This document shows positions 7,379 through 13,260 of a DNA stretch of 13,918 nt, one piece after another. Both the position numbers and the translations under genes were made by a program. Below the pieces are notes generated by a model. It searched no databases. It saw only the letters and a list, made by a program, of their open reading frames with translations, and was not told the origin of the DNA. This DNA comes from DASVSE01 sp036399715 (GTDB lineage Bacteria; Bacteroidota; Rhodothermia; Rhodothermales; Rubricoccaceae): positions 1 through 13,918 of the forward strand of contig DASWMO010000025.1 of NCBI GenBank assembly GCA_036399715.1. The letters are read 5' to 3'. Every line of letters starts with the position of its first letter. The stretch's first letter is position 1.

Positions 7379-7990
7379 CTAGAGGTCCGACGTGAGCCCC
7401 ACCGTGATACTCGCTGCATACGCGGCGCGGTCGTAGCTCCGGTCCAAGTTCACCGACCGCGAGACGGCGGGCGTCAGCGATACCCGCACGCCGGGCAGGA
7501 CCGTCTGCGCCGCGATCGCCACGCTCGCCGTCGCGGCCACGTTCAGCCCGGCGTCCCGGCCGTACCCGCGCGTGACCGGGAAGAGCAGGCCTACGGCCAC
7601 CTCCGGGACGACCGACACCTCGGGCTGGTGCACGAGGCGGTACGACACCGACGCGATGGGCCCGAGGAGAGCTGTAGACTGCCCTCCTCCCGCGACAATG
7701 TCGTACTCGGCTCCGAGCGCGACAGCGACCGGAGCGCGCCGGCCACCCGGGTACACGAACGCGGCGAGGCTGAAGGCCCGGGCCGTTTCGTCACCCGGGA
7801 ACGTCAGCGAGGCGGCCGCGCCCATGTGCTCGGTTGCAAGTTCGGCGCCGACGGCCGGGCCAAGCCAGCCAACGTCCGCGAGGTAGCCGAGGGCTGCGCC
7901 GGCGGAGCCGGCGAGCGGAGCGTCCGACGTGCGAACCTGCGCCGAGGCGGCAGCGGAAAGCCCGAGGGCGAGAACGAGGAGCGAGCGCAT
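7379..7990 (-). CDS. Secreted outer-membrane beta-barrel candidate
   Basis: The 203-residue protein has a Sec signal peptide (MRSLLVLALGLSAAASA, predicted cut before Gln18). The rest alternates Gly/Ala/Val/Leu strands with short polar turns, for example VAVALGAEYDIVAGG and VSLTPAVSRSVNL, as expected of an 8-10-stranded outer-membrane barrel of the OmpW/opacity type. The last residues, ASITVGLTSDL, form a plausible final strand, but it ends in Leu rather than the usual Phe. No specific family is recognised. A TATGTTCG promoter-like element lies 23 bases upstream of the ATG, so this gene probably has its own promoter. Confidence 0.75.
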   Translation of the reverse strand: MRSLLVLALGLSAAASAQVRTSDAPLAGSAGAALGYLADVGWLGPAVGAELATEHMGAAASLTFPGDETARAFSLAAFVYPGGRRAPVAVALGAEYDIVAGGGQSTALLGPIASVSYRLVHQPEVSVVPEVAVGLLFPVTRGYGRDAGLNVAATASVAIAAQTVLPGVRVSLTPAVSRSVNLDRSYDRAAYAASITVGLTSDL

Positions 7991-8013
7991 TCAGGGTGGG
8001 TCGGGCGACCTCG

Positions 8014-8021
8014 CGAACATA
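8014..8021 (-). promoter_or_regulatory. Putative -7 element (TATGTTCG)
   Basis: TATGTTCG on the minus strand lies 23 bases before the ATG of the 203-aa beta-barrel gene. It fits TAnnTTYG, the same form as the elements before hisB and the aminotransferase gene. The distance allows a short 5' leader. No clear -33 TTTG is present. Confidence 0.35.
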
Positions 8022-8082
8022 ACGCGGCGGGGCCCAGCGGATACGGCGCCATGGCTGCGGCGCCCGCCGCCCGCGGCCGGCG

Positions 8083-8721
8083 TCAGAAGTAGACCGAGAG
8101 GCTCAGGTCCGTCAGGTCTGTCCCGCCGCGGACGAACGTCGACCTGACCGAGTCGTTTGAGCCGAACGGGTTGGACCGGTCGGACTCGCGACGGTCGACG
8201 GCGATGCCGAGCGTGTACGCCGCGCCGAGCGTGACGCCGCGGGCGATGCGGACCTCAGCCCCGAGCAGGGCGCCGACGCCGATCGAGAGCGTCGTCTCGG
8301 ACTGCGAAAAGCCGCCCGGCGTGTCGGGGCAGCTGGCCGGGTCGCACGGGATGCCGTCGAAGTCAGCCTCGAACCGCTGCACGCCGAACGTTGCGCCGGC
8401 TCCGACGAACGGCGAGACGATCCCGCCGCGGCGGCCGAGGTGGTTTTCGTTCCACACGGCGAGCGTCGCGGAGGTCCGCGTGGACACGCGGTTCTCGTCG
8501 TCCGCATCCTCGGTCCCGAAGCCCAGCCCGAGGCTCGTCCCGATCACGGTCCGGTCGGCGACGCGGTAGCGGACGCCGATGCCGCCGAAGGCCGGCGACA
8601 GGTCCGTCAGCCCGGCCACGCCGACGACGAGCGCGAGGTCGCCCTTCTCAGCGAACGGACGCGCGCGCTGCGCATGGGCGGCTGCGGGGACGACGAGTAG
8701 AATGAGGAGAACGAGGCGCAT
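8083..8721 (-). CDS. Secreted outer-membrane beta-barrel protein
   Basis: A 212-residue protein that starts at the ATG at 8719-8721. This start gives a signal peptide, MRLVLLILLVVPAAAHA, with a cut before Gln18. A longer in-frame extension upstream is Arg/Ser/Pro-rich and overlaps the aminotransferase gene, so I reject it. The mature protein alternates strand-like segments and ends SLSVYF, the classic C-terminal Phe of proteins handled by the BAM machinery. Cys126 and Cys131 sit in a loop (GIPCDPASCPD) and could form a disulfide. The family resembles OmpW/OmpX-sized porin-like domains, with no specific function assignable. It starts 52 bases after the aminotransferase stop on the same strand and might be co-transcribed with it. 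Confidence 0.8.
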   Translation of the reverse strand: MRLVLLILLVVPAAAHAQRARPFAEKGDLALVVGVAGLTDLSPAFGGIGVRYRVADRTVIGTSLGLGFGTEDADDENRVSTRTSATLAVWNENHLGRRGGIVSPFVGAGATFGVQRFEADFDGIPCDPASCPDTPGGFSQSETTLSIGVGALLGAEVRIARGVTLGAAYTLGIAVDRRESDRSNPFGSNDSVRSTFVRGGTDLTDLSLSVYF

Positions 8722-8773
8722 CGGGGAGCGGGGCGGGGGGACGGGGCGGACAGGAACAGGGGGCGGCCGAACG

Positions 8774-10039
8774 TCACGCCTCGGCCCGTGCGGCGATGCG
8801 ACGCTCGGCGAAGGCGGCGATGCGGCGCGTCGCCTCGCGGACGTTGTCGAGGCTCGTCGCGTAGGAGCAGCGCACGTAGCCCGCGCCCGATGGCCCGAAG
8901 GCGTCGCCGGGGACGCATGCGACGTGCTCCTCGAACAGGAGCTGCTGCGCGAACTCCTCGGACGTGAGGCCTGTCGGGCGGATGTCGGGGAAGCAGTAGA
9001 AGGCGCCCTCGGGCTCGAACGTCGGCAGGCCGGCGGCCCGGAGGCCGTCCACGATGACGCGGCGGCGCTCGTCGTAGGCGACGCGCATCGCCTCGACGGC
9101 CGGCTGCGCATGGCGGATGCCCGCGAGCGCGCCCGCCTGCCCCATCGTCGGGGCGGACATGACGATGTACTGGTGCGCCTTGTAGATCTGGTCCATGAGC
9201 GGCTTCGGGGCGCAGGCGTAGCCGATGCGCCAGCCCGTCATGGCGTAGCCCTTGGAGAAGCCGCCGAGCAGGACCGTTCGCTCCCACATGCCGTCGAGGG
9301 CGGGCACGCAGACGTGGCCGCGGGTGTGCGCGTCGCCGTAGACGAGGCGGTCGTAGATCTCGTCCGACAGCACGAAAAGGTCGTGGCGGCGGCAGACGTC
9401 CGCGATGGCGTCCATCGTCTCGCGCGTGAGCACGGCCCCGGTCGGGTTGTTCGGATAGCCGAGGAAGAGCGCCTTGGTGTGCGGCGTGATCCGGCTCTCG
9501 ATGTCGGCGGCCGTCACCTCGAAGTTGGTCTCGGCGCGCGTCGGGACGGGCACGACGGTCGCGCCGGCGAAGCGCGCGGTCGGGCCGTAGGCGACGAAGC
9601 ACGGCTCGGGGATGAGGATCTCGTCGCCGGGGTCGAGGAGCGCGAGCATCGCGACCTGCATCGCCTCGCTCGCCCCGATGGTGACGACGATTTCGGTCGC
9701 CGGGTCGTAGGTCACGCCGTAGCGCATCTGGAGGTCCTCGGCGATGGCGTCGCGGAGCTCGCGGAGGCCGAGGTTGGCCGTGTAGCCCGTCTGGCCGGCG
9801 TCGAGGCTCGCCTTGGCGGCGTCGAGGATCGGCGTCGGGCTGACGAAGTCCGGCTCGCCGATGCCGAGCGAGATCAGCGGCGGCTCGGCGTTGGGGTCCA
9901 TCGTGGACGCGATCTCGAAAAAGCGCCGGATGCCGCTCGGCGGGACGCTCCGGATGCGCTCCGAGAGGCGGGCAGAGAGGCGGGTCGCCTCGGCGGATCT
10001 GAGGTCCAGGCGGGTCGCGGTGTCGGTCGCGGTCTCCAT
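8774..10039 (-). CDS. Class I/II PLP-dependent aminotransferase (aspartate/aromatic type)
   Basis: The 421-residue, fold-type I aminotransferase moves an amino group between an amino acid and a 2-oxo acid in the cytoplasm. Visible active-site residues are Asn198 (YPNNPTG), Asp226 and Tyr229 (SDEIYD), the Schiff-base Lys263 (FSKGYAMTGWRIGY), Arg271, and the substrate-carboxylate Arg390 (YVRCSYATS). Their spacing matches aspartate aminotransferase Asn194, Asp222, Tyr225, Lys258, Arg266 and Arg386. The sequence is of the PatA/thermophilic AspAT type rather than HisC. The ATG at 10037-10039 is preferred over an in-frame ATG 51 bases upstream, because the longer form would start upstream of the TAGCTTCG promoter-like element at 10064-10071. 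It is divergent from porQ. Confidence 0.95.
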   Translation of the reverse strand: METATDTATRLDLRSAEATRLSARLSERIRSVPPSGIRRFFEIASTMDPNAEPPLISLGIGEPDFVSPTPILDAAKASLDAGQTGYTANLGLRELRDAIAEDLQMRYGVTYDPATEIVVTIGASEAMQVAMLALLDPGDEILIPEPCFVAYGPTARFAGATVVPVPTRAETNFEVTAADIESRITPHTKALFLGYPNNPTGAVLTRETMDAIADVCRRHDLFVLSDEIYDRLVYGDAHTRGHVCVPALDGMWERTVLLGGFSKGYAMTGWRIGYACAPKPLMDQIYKAHQYIVMSAPTMGQAGALAGIRHAQPAVEAMRVAYDERRRVIVDGLRAAGLPTFEPEGAFYCFPDIRPTGLTSEEFAQQLLFEEHVACVPGDAFGPSGAGYVRCSYATSLDNVREATRRIAAFAERRIAARAEA

Positions 10040-10063
10040 GTCCGGGCGGGCAGGTGGGGTCGC

Positions 10064-10071
10064 CGAAGCTA
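10064..10071 (-). promoter_or_regulatory. Putative -7 element (TAGCTTCG) of the aminotransferase gene
   Basis: TAGCTTCG on the minus strand, 24 bases before the chosen ATG. It is identical to the hisB element, which supports both as real promoter parts. It also argues that translation starts at 10039, not at the longer candidate at 10090. Confidence 0.4.
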
Positions 10072-10141
10072 CGCGGAGCGACGGCAGCATGGCGGGGCGC
10101 GGGGCCTGCCGGCGTGCCCTTTCCCTGCCCGTCCGGCGGTG

Positions 10142-10149
10142 TACCTTTC
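10142..10149 (+). promoter_or_regulatory. Putative promoter of porQ (TACCTTTC)
   Basis: TACCTTTC matches TAnnTTTG except for the last base. A TTTC at 10120-10123, 18 bases upstream, could serve as the -33 element. It lies 63 bases before the porQ ATG in the divergent gap with the aminotransferase gene. Confidence 0.35.
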
Positions 10150-10212
10150 GGCCCGATCCGCCCCCGCCGAGACCGACCCTTCGAGACGCCTCCCGCCCGC
10201 TCCGAGTCCGCC

Positions 10213-11205
10213 ATGCGTCTCGTCTTCCGCCGTCCGGCCCGCCGTCTCGCGCTCGCGGCGGCTGCGCTCCTGATCGCCACCCCGCCGTCGTCGGCGCAGC
10301 GCCGCGATACGGGCTTTGACATCGCGCAGCTGGACCTCTCGGCGCGTACGGCGGCGCTGGCCGGGGCTGCCGGCGGCCTCGCCGGGGCAGACCCGACGGT
10401 CGCCTTCTCGAACCCGGCGTTCCTGACGGGCGACGCGAACCGCACGCTCGCGCTGGGCTTCGTCAACCACCTCTCGGACATCAGCGCGGGCACGGCGGTC
10501 TACGCGCGAACGCTGCCGCGCCTCGGCATCGACGCCGCCGCGTCGGTCCGCTTTATCTCCTACGGCACCTTCGACCGCTCCGCGCCCGACGGGACGGCTG
10601 ACGGGACGACGTTCGGCGCGAGCGAGGCCGCGGTCACGCTCACGGCCGCCCGGACGGTCGCGCCCCGCGTGCGCGTCGGCGGGAGCGTCCATGCGCTCTT
10701 CGCGACGCTGGACGACGCGAGCGCGCAGGCGCTCGTCGCCGACCTGGGCGCGACGTATGAGGTGCCGTCGCAGCGGCTCGTCGTCGGCGCGAGCGTCAAC
10801 GGGTTCGGGACGGTCCTGTCGAGCCTCGGCGAGACCGAGGACCGCCTCCCGCTCGACGTCCGTGTGAGCGTCGCGAAGCGCCTGCGCTACATCCCGCTCA
10901 CGGTCACGCTGACGGGCTACGAGTTGCAGACCGACGAGGGCGCCGCGTCGGACTCGTCGGTCGCCGTGCGGGCCCTCGACCACCTTATCGTCGGCGGCGA
11001 GCTCGCGCTCGGACGGGCGCTGACGGTTCGGACGGGCTACAGTCCGCGCCGCGGGCGCGCCCTCCGCGGGGATGGCCGTCTGGACCTCGCCGGTCTCAGC
11101 GCCGGCTTTGGCATCGCCATCCGCCGCTTCGCGCTCGACTACGCGTATACGGGCTGGAGCGAGGTCGGCGGGCTGCACCAGATCGGCGTCCGGACGCGAT
11201 TGTAG
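10213..11205 (+). CDS. porQ: Type IX secretion system outer-membrane protein PorQ
   Basis: The 330-residue protein starts at the ATG that gives a signal peptide (basic RRPARR, then a hydrophobic run, cut near SSAQ at 27-29). It carries the PorQ pattern throughout: DLSARTAALAGA (41-52), VAFSNPAFL (63-71), FVNHLSDISAGTAVYA (83-98), FISYGTFDR (114-122), LPLDVRVSVAKRL (212-224), DHLIVGGE (256-263) and a strand-rich end. PorQ is a FadL/PorV-related outer-membrane beta-barrel. In Porphyromonas gingivalis it works with PorU, PorV and PorZ in the attachment complex that processes type IX cargo at the surface. No other T9SS gene is in this window, which is usual as these genes are scattered. The last residue is Leu rather than Phe. 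Confidence 0.85.
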   Translation: MRLVFRRPARRLALAAAALLIATPPSSAQRRDTGFDIAQLDLSARTAALAGAAGGLAGADPTVAFSNPAFLTGDANRTLALGFVNHLSDISAGTAVYARTLPRLGIDAAASVRFISYGTFDRSAPDGTADGTTFGASEAAVTLTAARTVAPRVRVGGSVHALFATLDDASAQALVADLGATYEVPSQRLVVGASVNGFGTVLSSLGETEDRLPLDVRVSVAKRLRYIPLTVTLTGYELQTDEGAASDSSVAVRALDHLIVGGELALGRALTVRTGYSPRRGRALRGDGRLDLAGLSAGFGIAIRRFALDYAYTGWSEVGGLHQIGVRTRL

Positions 11206-11264
11206 GCGCCGGGGCACGCACCGGGGTTCGTTGGCGTTGTCGCGGGGCACCCTCCCCTGCTCCG

Positions 11265-11747
11265 ATGCGCACGCTGCTCCTCGTTCAGTTCGCCCTCGCC
11301 GTCACGCTCGCCGTCGGCGGTTGCGCCACGACGCAATCTGAAGCGTCGGACCTAACGATCCCCGGATCGCCCAACATGGGTGTGCCTTACGAGGGGCCGG
11401 GCGCAGCCGATGCCGCGGCTACCGACTCGGTTCGGATTGCACTCGGCGAGACGGCGCAGGTCGGTGCCGTGCCGGTGCGCTTCGTCTCCGTCGTAGAGGA
11501 CAGCCGGTGCCCGCCCGATGTGTCGTGCGTCTGGGCCGGCCGTGCGCGCGTGCAACTCGTCGTCGGGGCCGAGACCGTGGTGCTCGCCGTGCCGTCGGGC
11601 ATGGAAGATCCGGCAATGCCGAGCGAGGCGACGGTCGAAGGCCTGACGGTCCGCGTCGCCGCCCTCGCCGGGCCAGGGCCGAGCCAGCCTGGCACCGCGG
11701 TGCCGATGTGGGTCGAGGTCGTCGCCGGGCGCTCGCCGGGGCGCTAA
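11265..11747 (+). CDS. Lipoprotein with EDSRCPxxxxCxWAG motif
   Basis: The 160-residue protein starts at the ATG at 11265 and has a lipoprotein signal peptide with lipobox AVGG|C (Cys20). After a Pro/Gly/Ala-rich linker (21-52) comes a small beta-rich domain built around VEDSRCPPDVSCVWAG (77-92). This motif is shared by a widespread family of short bacterial lipoproteins of unknown function, where it usually follows a strand like VRFVSV. Cys82 and Cys88 probably form a disulfide. It follows porQ by 59 bases on the same strand and may share its transcript, but no functional link is known to me. A perfect hairpin directly downstream (11756-11785) is the likely terminator. Confidence 0.85.
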   Translation: MRTLLLVQFALAVTLAVGGCATTQSEASDLTIPGSPNMGVPYEGPGAADAAATDSVRIALGETAQVGAVPVRFVSVVEDSRCPPDVSCVWAGRARVQLVVGAETVVLAVPSGMEDPAMPSEATVEGLTVRVAALAGPGPSQPGTAVPMWVEVVAGRSPGR

Positions 11748-11755
11748 ACGCGACG

Positions 11756-11785
11756 CGGGGCCGGCCGCACGTGCAGCCGGCCCCG
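11756..11785. terminator. Bidirectional intrinsic-type hairpin between convergent genes
   Basis: Perfect 10-bp stem CGGGGCCGGC / GCCGGCCCCG with a 10-base loop. The loop itself contains the palindrome GCACGTGC, so the hairpin could stack further. It starts 8 bases after the lipoprotein stop and ends 5 bases before the stop of the convergent 115-aa gene, so it can serve both strands. No T-tract follows on either strand, as is common in very GC-rich genomes. Confidence 0.75.
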
Positions 11786-11790
11786 TCAGG

Positions 11791-12138
11791 TTAGTTCAGG
11801 CAGGCGACCACCTGCGCGAACGTCAGCCCCTCCTCCTCGCGGAGCACGTGGACCGGCGGCAGCAGAGGGTTGGCCCGGCCATTTCCGGGATCGAGCAGGC
11901 CTTCGCGCAGAAACGGTGCGACCGTCTGGACGAGGTCGACCGAGCCAAAGGGGCGCTCGTCCGACGCGCCGAGGCGGCCGCCGTCGCGGAGGTGCAGCGC
12001 CATGTCCACGTCAGGACGGACGATTCGGATCAGGAGAGGGATCGGCGCCTGGAACGCCAGATTCCCCGCGTCGTCGAGACGGGCGACACGGAACGTGCGG
12101 GCCTCGTAGTGGCCCCGCTTGATGGCCGGGTGAGTCAT
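11791..12138 (-). CDS. Hypothetical 115-residue protein
   Basis: I do not recognise this protein. It starts at the ATG at 12136-12138, has no signal peptide or membrane segment, and reads as a soluble small domain: a beta-rich first half (HYEARTFRVARLDDAGNLA, then IPLLIRIVRPDVDMAL) and a helical end (EEGLTFAQVVACLN). Third codon positions are strongly G/C, as in neighbouring genes, which supports this strand over the opposite-strand open frame. It lies downstream of the recombinase-like gene on the same strand with a 92-bp gap, and ends at the shared hairpin. Confidence 0.6.
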   Translation of the reverse strand: MTHPAIKRGHYEARTFRVARLDDAGNLAFQAPIPLLIRIVRPDVDMALHLRDGGRLGASDERPFGSVDLVQTVAPFLREGLLDPGNGRANPLLPPVHVLREEEGLTFAQVVACLN

Positions 12139-12230
12139 CGGGGTGCGGTGGTGTGACGCAGGAAGAACGCACTACAGGCCGCCACACGTGTGTCATCCGG
12201 CCACCACGACGCGTGTTTGCTGCCCCTTCC

Positions 12231-13175
12231 TCAGTCCGTTCCGACGTCCGGCGGGCGCGTCAGCAGGCCCTGCTTGCGGAAGTGGATCAGGGTCGTCTCG
12301 AGCGTCCCGTGGCGCATCCGGCGTTGGACCTCGTCGACGGGCAGGCCGGCGTTGAGCCACAGCAGCGCAGCCGTGTGCGTGAGCGAGTGTGGGCTCACGG
12401 CGCGGCGCTTCAGGCCGGCCGCGCGGAGGTGCTCGTTGACGCGCCCGCGGACCGAGCGCGTGTTGAGCCGCGTGCCGTCCGAGCGGTGGCCGTGGCTCAC
12501 GACGAGCGGCGCGCTGGCCGACGGAGGGCGGCCCCTCGCCGTGAGGTACGCGTCGAGCGGGTCGAGCGCGGCCGCGTCGAGCGGGACGTGGGCGTCCTTG
12601 CTCTGGCGGCCCTTGCCCTGGACGCGCAGGTAGGCGCCCATGAGCGTCCGGTCGAGGTCGTCGAGGTCGGCGCGGACGATCTCGATCTCGCTCAGGCCGC
12701 CGTAGACCATCAGCGCCATCAGCGCGCGGTCGCGGAGGCCGATCAGCGAGCCGGCGGGGGGCGCCTCTAGCAGGCGCTCGATCTCGTCCGTGCGCAGGAC
12801 GGCGCGCGTGTGGACCTCGGGCCGGCGGTTGCCCTTGACGGCCCGGGCGGGGTTCTCGGCCAGGTCTCCTCTCGCGACGAGGTATTCGCAGAGGCGCCGC
12901 AGGGCTGTGAGGTAGGTCGAGACACTCACCTGGCTGAGCTCGCGCTCGTCCATGAGGTAGCGCTTGTACGCCTCGACGTCGGCCTCGGCGAAGACGAACC
13001 GGCTCGACGGGCGCGCGGCGCGGACGGCGTGGTAGCGCTCGAACTCGTTGAGCGCGCGGCGGTACGTCCCGGCCGTCTCGGGGCTCTTCTCGCGGAGGTA
13101 CTCCGAGACGAACGCGTCGAGCCGGGAGGACAGCTCGGCGACCGTCAGGCGGAGCGGGGGCGGGGCGTCGGCCAT
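12231..13175 (-). CDS. Tyrosine-recombinase-fold protein (XerC/D-like) lacking catalytic Arg, Arg and Tyr
   Basis: The 314-residue protein has the two domains of a phage-integrase/Xer recombinase: an N-terminal SAM-like core-binding domain (about 15-110, with TYRRALNEFERY and VSTYLTALRRLCEYLV) and a C-terminal catalytic-type domain (about 120-304). Family landmarks align without gaps. YGGLSEIEIV (158-167) stands for the G-L-R-x-S-E-L box, with Ser162 in place of the first catalytic Arg. GKG keeps the beta-hairpin Lys188. HSLTHT (263-268) stands for H-x-L-R-H-T, with Thr266 in place of the second Arg. RHGTLETTLIHF keeps His289 but has His298 where the Tyr nucleophile belongs, and no Tyr follows. 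Cleavage and ligation are therefore not expected. The reading frame is intact, so a DNA-binding or structural role is more likely than decay. The ATG at 13173-13175 is preferred over an in-frame TTG at 13200-13202, which lies inside the promoter and palindrome. Confidence 0.88.
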   Translation of the reverse strand: MADAPPPLRLTVAELSSRLDAFVSEYLREKSPETAGTYRRALNEFERYHAVRAARPSSRFVFAEADVEAYKRYLMDERELSQVSVSTYLTALRRLCEYLVARGDLAENPARAVKGNRRPEVHTRAVLRTDEIERLLEAPPAGSLIGLRDRALMALMVYGGLSEIEIVRADLDDLDRTLMGAYLRVQGKGRQSKDAHVPLDAAALDPLDAYLTARGRPPSASAPLVVSHGHRSDGTRLNTRSVRGRVNEHLRAAGLKRRAVSPHSLTHTAALLWLNAGLPVDEVQRRMRHGTLETTLIHFRKQGLLTRPPDVGTD

Positions 13176-13182
13176 CGGCGGG

Positions 13183-13197
13183 GGATAACGGTTATCC
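13183..13197. promoter_or_regulatory. Perfect 15-bp palindrome, likely operator
   Basis: GGATAAC-G-GTTATCC has 7-bp arms and a single central base. It lies 8 bases upstream of the ATG of the recombinase-like gene and directly downstream of its TAGCTTTG -7 element, so it would cover the transcription start. Two A/T-rich half-sites stand out in this GC-rich DNA. The one-base spacer is unlike tyrosine-recombinase crossover sites (6-8 bp), which favours an operator. Confidence 0.6.
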
Positions 13198-13199
13198 TG

Positions 13200-13231
13200 C
13201 AAAGCTAGAGGGACGCCCGCCGCCCGGCAAG
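13200..13231 (-). promoter_or_regulatory. Bacteroidota-type promoter of the recombinase-like gene
   Basis: On the minus strand a CTTG (13228-13231) is followed after 20 bases by TAGCTTTG (13200-13207), an exact match to the Bacteroidota -7 consensus TAnnTTTG with the usual 19-21-bp spacing to the -33 TTTG box. This is the best promoter in the window. Its -33 part lies within the terminator hairpin of the upstream E2 gene. Confidence 0.6.
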
Positions 13232-13239
13232 CGTCCCTC
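13208..13239 (-). terminator. Intrinsic-type terminator hairpin after the E2 gene
   Basis: Perfect 9-bp stem GAGGGACGC / GCGTCCCTC around a 14-base loop, 21 bases downstream of the E2 stop on the minus strand. It is followed by TAGCTTTG with only a short T-run. It separates E2 transcription from the recombinase-like gene. Confidence 0.65.
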
Positions 13240-13260
13240 CAGCCCAGCGGACACGCGGCT

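Noticed and set aside
6419..8092. 557-codon plus-strand frame opposite the GMC gene and the 203-aa barrel gene
   Set aside because: Antisense shadow; both minus-strand genes have clear family or signal-peptide features.
8607..10493. 628-codon minus-strand frame
   Set aside because: Shifted-frame shadow of the aminotransferase gene, extending into porQ; Arg/Pro-rich with no domain.
12183..12192. 10-bp palindrome CACACGTGTG in the gap between the recombinase-like gene and the 115-aa gene
   Set aside because: Short and without other supporting elements; could be chance.
13176..13202. Upstream TTG start for the recombinase-like gene, adding nine residues
   Set aside because: The extension lies in the palindrome and next to the -7 element; the ATG at 13175 fits better with the promoter.
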